Below, one piece after another: positions 1 to 8,383 of a stretch of 54,988 nucleotides of DNA. Source of the DNA: Chloroflexota bacterium (lineage in GTDB: Bacteria > Chloroflexota > Anaerolineae > B4-G1 > SLSP01); the NCBI GenBank assembly GCA_029555965.1, contig JAKQHY010000055.1, positions 1-54,988 on the forward strand. Reading direction: 5' to 3'. Numbering within the stretch: the first letter of the stretch is position 1; every line of letters begins with the position of its first letter. Below the pieces are notes generated by a model, which had not been told where the DNA came from, did not search any database, and saw nothing but the letters and a program-made list of their open reading frames with translations. A program made the translations under genes and the position numbers.

Positions 1-153
1 GGCCTGAACTTCAGCGTCAACACCGACGATCCCGGCGCATTTCTATGCAGCATGAACTCGGAGTATCAACTTCTGGCGAACGTGTTTGGTTTCACTGAAG
101 CCGATTTTGCGACGATGTACCAAAACACCCTGAACGCCCGCTTTCTGCCCTAA
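1..153 (+). CDS. Adenosine deaminase family protein, C-terminal end (partial)
   Basis: Only the last 50 codons are in the window, in frame 1 and ending at TAA 151-153. The translation contains SVNTDDPGAF, the metal-site strand motif of adenosine/adenine deaminases, where the second Asp of TDDP normally helps activate zinc-bound water. It is followed by a tail with LANVFGFTEAD and a final RFLP, typical of the family end. The likely role is cytosolic deamination of adenosine or a related purine. The N-terminal metal-binding HxH is outside the window, so the exact substrate cannot be judged. Confidence 0.8.
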   Translation, partial: GLNFSVNTDDPGAFLCSMNSEYQLLANVFGFTEADFATMYQNTLNARFLP

Positions 154-174
154 AATCAAAACTTCTATTTTTTG

Positions 175-251
175 TCAGCAGATTTAGCGGATTAAGCAGA
201 TTTTTTAGTAGTTAACGGCATGTAATCTGCTAAATCTGCTTAATCTGCTGA
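175..251. repeat. Inverted 9-mer tandem repeat cassette (AATCTGCTT type)
   Basis: Left arm 175-202 and right arm 224-251 are imperfect inverted copies of one another. Each is made of three 9-bp units like AATCTGCTT. The same cassette recurs at 9494-9549 and, as one arm, at 47518-47545. It fills the gap between the upstream stop codon and the ribosome binding site of the next gene, and could fold into a 3'-end hairpin. Confidence 0.85.
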
Positions 252-269
252 TAGAAAGAGGTAAGCCTA

Positions 270-2312
270 GTGTCCAATTCACAAGAAACAAAGACCGATG
301 GAGTATGGCGCATATTGCCACTCCTCTTCTTTCTGGGTCTCGCTGCGCTGGTTATCCGCAACGCCTGGCTCTCCGACGATGCCTACATCACGTTCCGTAC
401 GGTGGACAATTTCATCCACGGCTACGGGCTGACGTGGAACGTCGCCGAGCGGGTGCAATCGTACACTCATCCGCTGTGGATGCTGCTGCTGTCGGCAGCC
501 TACGCCGTCACCCGCGAGAGCTTCTTCACCAGTATGCTTTTGAGCATCGGTATTTCGCTGGCGACGGCGGCTTTGATCGCATGGCGGATGGCGCGCGCGC
601 CGCTCCTGGCGTGCCTGGGCCTCGCCGTGCTGATGCTGTCGAAGGCCGCAGTGGACTACGCCACGTCCGGCCTGGAGAATCCCCTCACCCACGCGCTGCT
701 GGTCGGGTTCCTGCTGCTCTATTTGAAAGACGATGCCTGCACGCCGCGCCGTCTGGGGTGGCTCAGCCTGATCGCGGCGCTGGGCGGAGTGAACCGGCTG
801 GACACGTTGCTGCTCTACCTGCCCGCACTGGCTTATGCCGCGCTTCAGGTGTGGCTAGATCATTCACCGCAGAGACACAGAGAACGCAGAGTGTCGCTCT
901 TCTCCATTCTTTATCCTGTCGTCCTGGGCTTCCTGCCGCTGATCTTGTGGGAAGTGTTTTCGCTGTTCTACTACGGCTTCCCCTTCCCCAACACGGCTTA
1001 CGCCAAGCTGACCGCCGCGCTCATCACCCGCCAGGCGCTGATGGCTGAGGGGATCGCCTACCTGCACAACTCGCTGCGGGCGGACAGTATCACGTTGGCG
1101 GCGATTGGCGCAGCGCTCCTGCTGGTCTTGTTCCGGTGGGAATGGAAGAAGGCGCCGCTGGCGTTGGGGATGGCGCTGTATCTGTTCTACACCGTTTCGG
1201 TGGGCGGCGACTTTATGAGCGGGCGCTTCCTCACCGCGCCGCTATACGTCGCCGTGACGCTGCTGGTCAGCCTGAAGCCGGACGCCCTCAAGCCGCGTTA
1301 TCAAGCCGCGTTGCTGCTTGTGGCGTTGATCGTCGGCGTGGGCGCGCCCTATTCCCCCGTGCGCGCCGGTGGGGAGAAGGGCGCGCCGGCCGGGACCGGC
1401 CCCGGCTGGATTCGGGGGCGCGGCATCACAGACGAGCGCGCCAATTACTACCACAACACCGGCCTGCTGCGCGCTTTCGCCGTCTCCCATCCGCTGCCCG
1501 ACCACGACTGGGCGATACAAGGCCGCGCCGCCCGCGCCGCCGGGCCGCGCGTCGTTGAAAAAGGCTCGGTGGGCTTCTTCGGCTACTTCGCCGGGCCGCA
1601 GGTGCATGTGGTGGACCTGTTGGGACTCGGCGACCCGCTCATGGCGCGGCTGCCGTTGGCCGACCCGGATTGGTACATCGGCCACTTTGGGCGATTGACG
1701 CCGGCGGGGTACATAGAAACCCTGGAAACCGGCCAGAACCGCATCGCCGACCCCAACCTGGCGCACTACTACGATAAGCTGGCCTTTGTGATTCGCGGCG
1801 ATCTCTTTGACCCGCAGCGGCTCGTCGAAATCTGGAAATTCAACACCGGCGCTTACGACGCCGCGCTCGACGCCTACAGCTACTTTCGAGGGACGCCCTT
1901 CATGCGCGCCTACACCGTCACCAACCCGACAGATCGCCCTTACGTCTACGCTTATCTTTGGAACAACCAGAGCGGCGCGACCTATCTGCTGGACGACGCC
2001 TCGGCGCGCGGGCGAGCGTATCGCGTTTCTTGGGAAATTACGCGAGAGGGCGTACAATATACGGGAGCGGCGGCGCAGCAGCTCTCGACCATCGGGCCGC
2101 TTTCGGACCAGGACACGCTGCACATCGGCGTCCTCTTCAGCCCCAACCCCGACATGACGGCGCAGGATATGTTCGAATATCGCTACTGGTTCCGCTTCGA
2201 GCCGGACGGCGCGCTGACGGTGGTGCTGCCCGGCAAAGGCTTCCACAACGCCGACGCGCCGCAGGGGTTCTGGGCGACGGGCGACATCCGTGATGTGATG
2301 CGGGAGCCGTGA
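270..2312 (+). CDS. Multi-pass membrane glycosyltransferase, GT-C / AftB-like
   Basis: A 680-residue integral membrane protein with about ten hydrophobic segments in the first 370 residues and a large soluble C-terminal half. The N-terminal loop contains LSDDAYITFR followed by GYGLTWN, ERVQ and THPLW. These are features of GT-C polyprenyl-phosphate-sugar transferases related to the mycobacterial arabinofuranosyltransferase AftB. The paired Asp is the expected catalytic or metal-binding motif on the outer face. The likely role is adding a sugar from a lipid carrier to an envelope glycan; the sugar is not predictable. It starts at GTG 270, eight bases after AGAAAGAGG. A loop near residues 199-210 is encoded by repeat-type DNA (866-895) also found between genes elsewhere in the window. 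Confidence 0.75.
   Translation: MSNSQETKTDGVWRILPLLFFLGLAALVIRNAWLSDDAYITFRTVDNFIHGYGLTWNVAERVQSYTHPLWMLLLSAAYAVTRESFFTSMLLSIGISLATAALIAWRMARAPLLACLGLAVLMLSKAAVDYATSGLENPLTHALLVGFLLLYLKDDACTPRRLGWLSLIAALGGVNRLDTLLLYLPALAYAALQVWLDHSPQRHRERRVSLFSILYPVVLGFLPLILWEVFSLFYYGFPFPNTAYAKLTAALITRQALMAEGIAYLHNSLRADSITLAAIGAALLLVLFRWEWKKAPLALGMALYLFYTVSVGGDFMSGRFLTAPLYVAVTLLVSLKPDALKPRYQAALLLVALIVGVGAPYSPVRAGGEKGAPAGTGPGWIRGRGITDERANYYHNTGLLRAFAVSHPLPDHDWAIQGRAARAAGPRVVEKGSVGFFGYFAGPQVHVVDLLGLGDPLMARLPLADPDWYIGHFGRLTPAGYIETLETGQNRIADPNLAHYYDKLAFVIRGDLFDPQRLVEIWKFNTGAYDAALDAYSYFRGTPFMRAYTVTNPTDRPYVYAYLWNNQSGATYLLDDASARGRAYRVSWEITREGVQYTGAAAQQLSTIGPLSDQDTLHIGVLFSPNPDMTAQDMFEYRYWFRFEPDGALTVVLPGKGFHNADAPQGFWATGDIRDVMREP
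866..895. repeat. CGCAGAGA-type repeat inside a coding region
   Basis: This stretch (CACCGCAGAGACACAGAG and onwards) matches the intergenic block at 53727-53752 and resembles the inverted block at 50488-50537. Here it is read in frame in the glycosyltransferase as a Gln/Arg/His-rich loop (SPQRHRERR) between membrane segments. It looks like an insertion of intergenic repeat material into a tolerant loop. Confidence 0.6.
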
Positions 2313-2321
2313 GAGTGGAAA

Positions 2322-2371
2322 TGGGTGATTGGAAATCGGTAATCGGTAATGGGTAATAAGAAATGCGTAAG
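2322..2371. repeat. GGTAATG-type heptamer repeat block
   Basis: Degenerate units such as ATCGGTA, ATCGGTA, ATGGGTA repeat with a 7-bp period between two plus-strand genes. Related blocks lie at 3582-3690, 8276-8371 and 30206-30282. The block ends at AAGGAG 2369-2374, upstream of the next start. Confidence 0.85.
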
Positions 2372-2387
2372 GAGCGGGGTGTGACTG

Positions 2388-3566
2388 ATGAATCCATCCG
2401 AAATTGAAGAAATGTTGGCCGGCGGTGAGGATAGTTTCACCGAATTTAAGCGCGACGTAACTCAGCGCAGTGACTTTGCCGGTGAAATGATCGCGTTTGC
2501 CAACACGGAAGGCGGGCGCATCCTGATTGGGGTCAACGACGACGGGCAGATCGCAGGCGTGGACAATCCGGCCAACGTCGAAGAGGCGGTGCTGAACCTC
2601 GCCCGGCAGAATTGCAATCCACCCTTGACGCCAACGATAGAACGAACAAAAACGGCTAACGGGACGGTGATGATCGTCAACGTGCCCCGCCGGGTCAGCG
2701 TGCCTCACGAAAACAACAGCGGACAATGCTTCATTCGAGTGGGGTCAAGCAAGCGGCTGGCGACGCCTCAAGAACGCGCGCGGCTGTTGCAACTGGCCGG
2801 CCTGGTTCACTACGATGAAATCCCCATCCCGCGCACCGACATTGCCAATCTGGATATGGAAGCCTTCGGTGCGTACTACCGCCGGATTTATGAATCCCCC
2901 CTGGAAACCGCCGATGTGCCGCTTCTCAAGATGTTAGAAGCGATGCGCTTTGTCGTCCCCGACCTGGATGGGCATCCCCGATTGTCGCTGGCCGGATTGG
3001 TGCTGTTTGGGCAGGCTCCAGAAGATTTTCTTTACTACGCGCGCATTTCCGCGGTCCGGTGGGCTGGCCGGGAAGCGGGAGAAGTCATCATAGACCGTCA
3101 GGAGATCACCGGGCGCTTGCCCCAACAGATCGAACACGCGGTAGCCTTTATTGAACGCAACACGCGCCTCGCCACCCACATCAACGGCGCCCAACAAAGC
3201 GATTATCCCGAATACCCCCGCGCCGCCTTACGAGAGGCGGTGGTCAACGCAGTGGCCCACCGCGATTACAGTCTGACCGGCGCGCAGAGCTTGCTGTACA
3301 TTTTTGACGACCGGATCGAACTGCGCAGCCCCGGCGCCTTGCCCAACAGCGTCACCCTGGAAAACATCCGCACCCACTACAGCAAGCCGCGCAACGAAAC
3401 CCTGGCGCGCGTCTTGTTCAATCTGGGGTACGTCAACACTCTCGGCTCAGGTATTCCACGGATGATCCGCTTGATGAAAGAATCCACCGGGCGCGAACCT
3501 GATTTCGAGACCGTCGGACAACAATTCTTGGTTCGCCTTTGGGGAAAGCCAATTCTCAGCTTGTAG
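2388..3566 (+). CDS. AlbA_2 domain transcriptional regulator / RecG-like ATP-binding protein (COG2865)
   Basis: 392 residues with a two-part layout. Residues about 5-130 match the Schlafen AlbA_2 fold, with motifs TEFKRD, FANTEGG and ILIGVNDDG. Residues about 245-390 match the HATPase_c_4-type C-terminus, with AVVNAVAHRDY and GSGIPRMIRLM. Proteins of this layout are often annotated as regulators or, misleadingly, as RecG helicase-like; no helicase motifs are visible. The role is probably nucleic-acid-associated regulation, with no target evident from the neighbours. It starts at ATG 2388. The nearest purine run, AAGGAG, is 13 bases upstream, which is long. Confidence 0.8.
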   Translation: MNPSEIEEMLAGGEDSFTEFKRDVTQRSDFAGEMIAFANTEGGRILIGVNDDGQIAGVDNPANVEEAVLNLARQNCNPPLTPTIERTKTANGTVMIVNVPRRVSVPHENNSGQCFIRVGSSKRLATPQERARLLQLAGLVHYDEIPIPRTDIANLDMEAFGAYYRRIYESPLETADVPLLKMLEAMRFVVPDLDGHPRLSLAGLVLFGQAPEDFLYYARISAVRWAGREAGEVIIDRQEITGRLPQQIEHAVAFIERNTRLATHINGAQQSDYPEYPRAALREAVVNAVAHRDYSLTGAQSLLYIFDDRIELRSPGALPNSVTLENIRTHYSKPRNETLARVLFNLGYVNTLGSGIPRMIRLMKESTGREPDFETVGQQFLVRLWGKPILSL

Positions 3567-3581
3567 GCGGGCGAGCGAAAA

Positions 3582-3690
3582 TTGGAAATGGGTGATTGGA
3601 AATCAGTAATGGGTAATGAGAAATGAGTAAGGAGTAACCAGTTCCAGTTACCAGTCACTCATTTACCCATTACGCATTTCGCATTACTAT
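3582..3690. repeat. GGTAATG/GAAATGAG heptamer repeats, inverted
   Basis: The left part (GTAATGGGTAATGAGAAATG) and the right part (CATTTACCCATTACGCATTT) are imperfect inverse copies, with a CAGTTCCAGTTACCAG core. The block fills the gap between the AlbA_2 gene and the ABC operon and ends just before the CGGAG ribosome binding site. It may form a 3' hairpin for the upstream mRNA. Confidence 0.85.
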
Positions 3691-3703
3691 TCGGAGAAAC
3701 ACT

Positions 3704-3910
3704 ATGACCTTCAACGACCTTATGCCCTATTTGCCTTTGCTTATCCCACTGATCCTGATTGACCTCGGACTAAAAATCACCGCGCTGGTGGACATCCTCA
3801 CCAAACAGCCGAAGCTGCGCGGGCCGAAATGGCTGTGGATTATCATCGCCGTCGGCGTCAACCTGATCGGGCCGATCATCTACTTCACGCTGGGCCGCGA
3901 GGAAGCATGA
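3704..3910 (+). CDS. Small membrane protein with PLDc_N domain (YxlE-like)
   Basis: 68 residues with two transmembrane helices (about 7-28 and 42-63) joined by a short basic loop. The conserved LIDLGLKITALVDI and GPIIYFTLGR motifs match the PLDc_N (phospholipase D nuclease N-terminal) small membrane family. In Bacillus, YxlE of this family lies beside an ABC transporter ATPase and permease, as here. A ribosome binding site CGGAG lies ten bases before ATG 3704. Its stop TGA overlaps the ATG of the next gene, indicating translational coupling. It is probably an accessory subunit of the transporter. Confidence 0.8.
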   Translation: MTFNDLMPYLPLLIPLILIDLGLKITALVDILTKQPKLRGPKWLWIIIAVGVNLIGPIIYFTLGREEA

Positions 3911-4863
3911 GCGACGCCGCCATCCGCTGCGAGGGGCTGACCCGTCACTATGGGGACGTCGTCGCGCTGCAAGACCTGGACTTGTCCGTGCCTTACGGCT
4001 CCGTCTTCGGCTTCCTGGGGCGCAACGGCGCCGGCAAGACGACCACGATGCGCCTGCTGGTGGGATTGGGCCATCCAACCGCCGGGCGCGCGTGGATCGC
4101 TGGGGTGGAGACGACCAACGCCGACAGCCACGCCCGCGAGAAGTTCGGCTACCTGCCGCAGGACCCGGCCTTCTACGCGTGGATGACGCCGCGCGAGTAT
4201 CTGGACTACGCCGGACGGCTGTTCGGAATGCCGGACGCCGATCGCAAGGCGCGCATCGAGGAGATGCTGGAACTGGTGGGCTTGAAGGACGCCGCGCGGC
4301 GCAAAATCGGCGGATTCTCCGGCGGGATGCACCAGCGGCTGGGGATCGCGCAGGCGCTCCTGCACCGCCCCCCCGTGCTGCTGCTCGACGAGCCGACCAG
4401 CGCGCTCGACCCGGCCGGCCGCTACGAGGTGCTCGATCTGCTGGACAAACTGCGCGGCGCCGTCACCGTCTTCTTCTCCACCCACATCCTCGCCGACGTG
4501 GAGCGCATCTGCGATACCATCGCCATCATCCAGAAGGGGCGCCTGTTGCTGGTGGCCGGGCGCGACGAACTTCGGGAACGCTATCCTCTGAACACCGCTG
4601 TCCTCGAACTCGACATCGCCAGCCTTGCCGTGAGCGCAGCCGAACGGCCGCCGTGGCCGGAGAGCCTGATCCCTGCGTTACAAGCACAACCCTGGATCAC
4701 CGGCGTAACGCAGGACAAAGCCGTCCTGCGCGTCGTCGTCAACGACGTAGCGCACGGCAAACAAGCCCTGCTGCCCCTCATCTTGCAACAAAACGTCATC
4801 CTCACCCGCTACGAGTGGGTGCGCCCGACGCTGGAAGAGATCTTCTTGAAGGTGAGCGCATAG
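3907..4863 (+). CDS. ABC transporter ATP-binding protein (YxlF/CcmA-like)
   Basis: 318 residues. It has a Walker A (GRNGAGKTT, about residues 36-44), a Q-loop region YLPQDP, an ABC signature FSGGMHQRLGIAQAL, a Walker B LLLDEPTSALDP and a switch His in FFSTHILAD. A roughly 90-residue C-terminal extension follows, as in drug/lipid exporter ATPases. The ATG at 3907 overlaps the previous stop codon (ATGA), so it is preferred over in-frame upstream starts that would overlap that gene. It energises the permease encoded immediately downstream; the substrate is unknown. Confidence 0.93.
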   Translation: MSDAAIRCEGLTRHYGDVVALQDLDLSVPYGSVFGFLGRNGAGKTTTMRLLVGLGHPTAGRAWIAGVETTNADSHAREKFGYLPQDPAFYAWMTPREYLDYAGRLFGMPDADRKARIEEMLELVGLKDAARRKIGGFSGGMHQRLGIAQALLHRPPVLLLDEPTSALDPAGRYEVLDLLDKLRGAVTVFFSTHILADVERICDTIAIIQKGRLLLVAGRDELRERYPLNTAVLELDIASLAVSAAERPPWPESLIPALQAQPWITGVTQDKAVLRVVVNDVAHGKQALLPLILQQNVILTRYEWVRPTLEEIFLKVSA

Positions 4864-6432
4864 ATGATCATCTTTACCTATACTTTATCCGTCTTGTTGA
4901 TGATTGCTACGCCCGTTGTCGTGGCCGTACTGCTGCGCCGCCGCTTCACCACGCCGTGGTTCCTGTTCCTCGTCGGCTCGGCGACGTTTATCGGGTCGCA
5001 AATCGTCCACATCCCCCTGAACGAATGGCTGGCGGACATTGAGCTGCTGCCGGCGACCGGATCGCTGACCGGCCCCCCGCTCTGGCGGACATCGCTCATC
5101 CTGGGGCTGACGGCCGGCCTGTGCGAAGAACTGGCGCGCACCGTAGGCTACGCGCTGCTGCGCCGCTTCCGCCGCTTCGAGCATGGCGTGATGCTCGGTG
5201 TGGGGCACGGCGGCATTGAGGCGATGGTCTTCGGCGCGGTGCAGACGGCAGCGATGATCACGTCGCTGCTGGCGCTGCAAAGCACAGACCTGACGACGCT
5301 CAACCTCGCCGCCGACCAGATGGTCGCGTTGACCCAACAACTGGAGCGCCTCAACAGCTCGCCCCTGTGGGCCGCGCTCCCCTGGCTGGAACGCTGTCTT
5401 GCTATGACCATTCACGTGATGTTATCGGTGCTGGTCTGGCAGGCGTTCGCGCAGCGCAAAGCCTGGTACGTCCCGCTGGCGATTGTGTACCACGCCGCGT
5501 TTGACGCCATCGCCGTCTACGTGGGGCAGCAGACCGAGTCGGTGCTCATCCTCTACGGCGTCGAGCTGCTCATTCTGGCGCCGGGTCTGATCTGGCTCTG
5601 GCGGGTCTGGCAGAAAGAGGCCGGGCCGCGTCCCGTCACTTCCTCGCTGCGCGCCGAATGGCGCAGCTTCGCCGCCGCCACACGCAAGGAGCTGTTGCAA
5701 CAATGGCGCACCAAGCGGGTCATCGTAGTCGCCGCTGTCTTTGCCTTCATCGGTCTGGCCTCGCCGCTCTTCGCCAAGTTCACGCCGGAGATCATCCGCG
5801 CGGTTCCCGGCGCGGAACAATTCGCCGACCTGATCCCCGAACCGAGTGTAGCGGACGTGATGACGCAATATGTGAAAAACTTGACGCAGTTCGGTTTTAT
5901 GATCGCCGTGCTGTTAGGCATGGGTGCAATCGCAGGGGAAAAGGAGAAGGGCACGGCGGCGCTCATCTTGTGCAAGCCGATGCCGCGCTGGGCCTTCGTG
6001 TGCAGCAAGTTCGTCGCCCAAACCCTGCTCTACATCGCCGGATTCTTCATCGCCACGCTCTGCACGCTCTACTACACGTGGTTCTTGTTTGGCCCGGTGG
6101 ACGTGGGCGCGTTCTTTTTCAGCAATCTGCTGCTCCTGGCGTGGTTTATGACCTACGTGGCCGTGACGTTGACCGGCAGCACGCTGACAAAATCGGTGGG
6201 CGCAGCGGCGGGCGTAGGACTCGGCGGCGCCGTCCTGCTGATGCTGGCGGGCAATCTGCCGATGTTCGGCCCGCTGATGCCCGGCGCGCTGGTCGCCTGG
6301 GCCAGCCAATTGGGGTTGGGGACGTCATCTGACCCGGTGACGGCCAATGGCGGCGCGGTGGCGATGGCGTTGGTGATTGTGGTAATGTGTGTCCTCGGCG
6401 CGATTGCGGCGTTTGAACGGCAGGAGTTGTGA
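4864..6432 (+). CDS. Fusion of YhfC-type intramembrane metalloprotease and ABC-2 permease
   Basis: 522 residues. Residues 1 to about 245 are a multi-pass domain with CEELARTVGY, GVGHGGIEAM and YHAAFDAIAVYV, the putative metal motifs of the YhfC family (PF10086). Residues about 255-522 are an ABC-2 permease: a soluble WRSFAAATRKELLQQW segment, a TM helix, the conserved MGAIAGEKEKGTAALIL motif, then several TM helices. The start ATG 4864 directly follows the stop of the ATPase gene, so the three genes form one operon like yxlEFG. The fusion suggests that proteolysis or processing of a membrane substrate is coupled to export. The reading frame is continuous and shows no sign of frameshift. Confidence 0.85.
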   Translation: MIIFTYTLSVLLMIATPVVVAVLLRRRFTTPWFLFLVGSATFIGSQIVHIPLNEWLADIELLPATGSLTGPPLWRTSLILGLTAGLCEELARTVGYALLRRFRRFEHGVMLGVGHGGIEAMVFGAVQTAAMITSLLALQSTDLTTLNLAADQMVALTQQLERLNSSPLWAALPWLERCLAMTIHVMLSVLVWQAFAQRKAWYVPLAIVYHAAFDAIAVYVGQQTESVLILYGVELLILAPGLIWLWRVWQKEAGPRPVTSSLRAEWRSFAAATRKELLQQWRTKRVIVVAAVFAFIGLASPLFAKFTPEIIRAVPGAEQFADLIPEPSVADVMTQYVKNLTQFGFMIAVLLGMGAIAGEKEKGTAALILCKPMPRWAFVCSKFVAQTLLYIAGFFIATLCTLYYTWFLFGPVDVGAFFFSNLLLLAWFMTYVAVTLTGSTLTKSVGAAAGVGLGGAVLLMLAGNLPMFGPLMPGALVAWASQLGLGTSSDPVTANGGAVAMALVIVVMCVLGAIAAFERQEL

Positions 6433-6468
6433 TACCTCAACGGATTGAACGGATTTCAACGGATTCCG
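6433..6468. repeat. CAACGGATT repeat block
   Basis: Three copies of a CAACGGATT-like 9-mer follow the stop codon of the permease fusion. A related AATCCGTTG block on the other strand lies at 27069-27101. Confidence 0.75.
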
Positions 6469-6481
6469 AATCCCCCTTATC

Positions 6482-6525
6482 TTGACCGGTGGTGTCGCCT
6501 GTAGTATCATTAATACAAGGACGCA
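6482..6525 (+). promoter_or_regulatory. Promoter and RBS of hicAB
   Basis: TTGACC (6482-6487) and TATCAT (6505-6510) are separated by 17 bases, a good housekeeping sigma promoter. A short palindrome GTATCATTAATAC (6504-6516) overlaps the -10 and could be an antitoxin operator. A ribosome binding site AAGG lies at 6517-6520 before ATG 6526. Confidence 0.65.
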
Positions 6526-6783
6526 ATGAGCAAAATAGAAAAGTTACGGAAACAAATTGAGGAAGGCCCCAAGCACGTTCGCTTTGAAGACCTGGATCGG
6601 CTTTTACAGGCTTGTGGGTTTGAGGTACGCCAATCGGGTCATGGAAGCAGTCATTACTTTTACAGCAAGGGTCGCGTCAAACTCTCAATTCCCCGACGAC
6701 GCCCGCACCTGCTTCCGATTTATGTACGGCTGGCATTGGAAGCCATTGATCTGGCCGAACAACAGGAGGAAGAGGCAGCATGA
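6526..6783 (+). CDS. hicA: HicA family mRNA interferase toxin
   Basis: 85 residues, the usual size for HicA. The double-stranded-RNA-binding-like fold is seen in LLQACGFEVRQSGHGSSHYFY, where the His of SGHGSSHY is in the position of the catalytic His. This is followed by a basic strand KLSIPRRRPHLLP. HicA toxins cleave mRNA in the cytosol until bound by HicB. The gene precedes and overlaps the antitoxin gene by an ATGA junction, the normal HicA-HicB order. It has its own promoter and AAGG ribosome binding site. Confidence 0.85.
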   Translation: MSKIEKLRKQIEEGPKHVRFEDLDRLLQACGFEVRQSGHGSSHYFYSKGRVKLSIPRRRPHLLPIYVRLALEAIDLAEQQEEEAA

Positions 6784-7172
6784 GTGAGAAGAATTTGGAC
6801 TATTATTTAAGTCTACCCTATCGAATTGAAATTTACCCTGACGATGGCGGTTATACAGCCGCCATCCCCGATTTGCCGGGCTGTATCACATGCGGTGAAA
6901 CGCTGGCAGAAGCCCTCGAATTGATCGAAGACGCCAAGGCTGGATGGCTGGAATTAGCGTTGGCCGATGGAGACCCGATTCCAGAGCCTTTGCCGGCAGA
7001 GGCAGTTTCTCGTCGCCCCACTTACAGTGGCAAATTTACCGTGCGCCTGCCCAAAAGCCTGCACCAACGTCTGGCCGAACGTGCGCGCGATGAAGGGGTC
7101 AGCCTCAATCAATTCGTCAATGTGGCATTGACCCAGGCCATCACCGGCCAACAATACACGCGCTCATTGTGA
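6780..7172 (+). CDS. hicB: HicB family antitoxin with C-terminal ribbon-helix-helix
   Basis: 130 residues. The N-terminal partial RNase-H-like HicB domain shows the strand motif GGYTAAIPDLPGCITCGET and the helix AEALELIEDAKAGWLELA. The C-terminus KFTVRLPKSLHQRLAERA with GVSLNQFVNVAL is a ribbon-helix-helix DNA-binding domain. It should neutralise HicA and repress the shared promoter. The start overlaps the hicA stop by four bases, giving tight coupling. Confidence 0.88.
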   Translation: MSEKNLDYYLSLPYRIEIYPDDGGYTAAIPDLPGCITCGETLAEALELIEDAKAGWLELALADGDPIPEPLPAEAVSRRPTYSGKFTVRLPKSLHQRLAERARDEGVSLNQFVNVALTQAITGQQYTRSL

Positions 7173-7208
7173 CTGCCAGAGAGATGACCCAACAGGGGCG
7201 TAGAACCT

Positions 7209-8273
7209 ATGGTCGAGAATAGAAGGCAATTTGTAAATCGCGCCTACCTTCTGGTTTTGATCCTGCTCCTTACAGCGTGCAGTGCGTTGTCCCCAGTGGC
7301 CCCCCCCCCCACGCCGACGCCGGACGTCACCGTCTGCGCGAGCGGCTGCGACTTCACCACGCTCCAGGCGGCGATTGACGCGGAAAGCACGGCGTCCGGC
7401 GACGTGATCGCCGTGCAGGAGGCTGTGCATACCGAAGCCGCCATCGTCATCCACAAGAGCGTCACCATCCAGGGTAATGGCGCAGACGCGACCATCGTGC
7501 AGGCCGATCCGCAGCCCGAAACGGCCACCGAGCGGGTGTTCAGCATCCCCGACGGCGTCACCGTGACCCTGCGCGCGCTCACGATCCGCCACGGCAATCC
7601 GCACACGACGCCGGAATCGGGCGGCGGCGTCCGCAATGAGGGGACGTTGACTGTGGAAAACTGCCTGATCACAGCCAACAGCGGCAGCGCGGGCGGCGGC
7701 ATCCACAACGGCGGGACGCTCACCGCGATTAACACGACCATCAGTCACAACCTCGCGCGCGGCGGCGCCGATGCTCAATACGAATGTAACACCGGCGGCG
7801 GCATCAAGGATATGGAAGGCCTCGTCACACTGCGTAACAGCACGGTGAGCGACAATAGAGCGGAAGGCAAAGGCGGCGGCATTCACGTCGCGTGTAAGGG
7901 GATTTTGGTGCTGGAAAACACCGTCATCCGCGCCAACAGCACCCTCGACGACGGCGGCGGGGTATACATTGACGGGGTGGGATATTTCACCCGCGCCACC
8001 CTCAGCGCCAACGTTGCCAAAACTGGTGGGGGCGTCTACCTGAGTGGATCGGGGGAACGCAACCTGATTCGCGGGCAGTTGAACTACACGGCCACCCTCA
8101 TCGCCGCCAACACTGCGCAGATGGAGAAATACGGCGTGGCTGACTGTATGTTCGGCGATCACGCCAGCCTCGGCGCCAACGTCAACAACTGGGTGGGCGA
8201 TGGCACATGCTCACCGGCGCACACCGGCGCGCCAACCGCAGTCCCCCGCGACATTGGCGCAAGGGGTGATTAA
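7209..8273 (+). CDS. Secreted lipoprotein with right-handed beta-helix (polymorphic outer-protein-like repeats)
   Basis: 354 residues. The N-terminus is a lipoprotein signal peptide, with a hydrophobic stretch about residues 13-22 and lipobox LTAC with Cys24. The rest carries beta-helix rungs with Gly-Gly-Gly turns: GGGVRNEG, GGGIHNGG, GGGIKDMEG, GGGIHVACKG, GGGVYIDGVG and GGGVYLSGSG. It begins with a CSLREAI-like strand, FTTLQAAIDAE. Such folds occur in carbohydrate-binding or -cleaving proteins and surface antigens; no catalytic residues are recognisable. It is probably anchored on the outer face of the cytoplasmic membrane. The start ATG 7209 has only a weak ribosome binding site. Confidence 0.75.
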   Translation: MVENRRQFVNRAYLLVLILLLTACSALSPVAPPPTPTPDVTVCASGCDFTTLQAAIDAESTASGDVIAVQEAVHTEAAIVIHKSVTIQGNGADATIVQADPQPETATERVFSIPDGVTVTLRALTIRHGNPHTTPESGGGVRNEGTLTVENCLITANSGSAGGGIHNGGTLTAINTTISHNLARGGADAQYECNTGGGIKDMEGLVTLRNSTVSDNRAEGKGGGIHVACKGILVLENTVIRANSTLDDGGGVYIDGVGYFTRATLSANVAKTGGGVYLSGSGERNLIRGQLNYTATLIAANTAQMEKYGVADCMFGDHASLGANVNNWVGDGTCSPAHTGAPTAVPRDIGARGD

Positions 8274-8275
8274 AA

Positions 8276-8371
8276 ATTGGAAATTAGAAATGAGTAATCT
8301 GTAATGCGTGACAAGTTTCTGATTACCAGTTTCCAGTTACCCATTTCTCATGACTCATTTCCCATACCATC
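8276..8371. repeat. GAAATGAG/CAGTTTC repeats, inverted
   Basis: Units such as GAAATTAGAAATGAGTAATC are mirrored by CAGTTACCCATTTCTCATGA. Same family as 3582-3690 and 30206-30282. The block occupies the gap up to the AAGGAGGT of the next gene. Confidence 0.85.
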
Positions 8372-8383
8372 AAGGAGGTAACT

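Noticed and set aside
1242-2726. 494-residue minus-strand frame over two plus-strand genes
   Set aside because: It crosses the junction of two recognised genes and a repeat block and has no recognisable domain.
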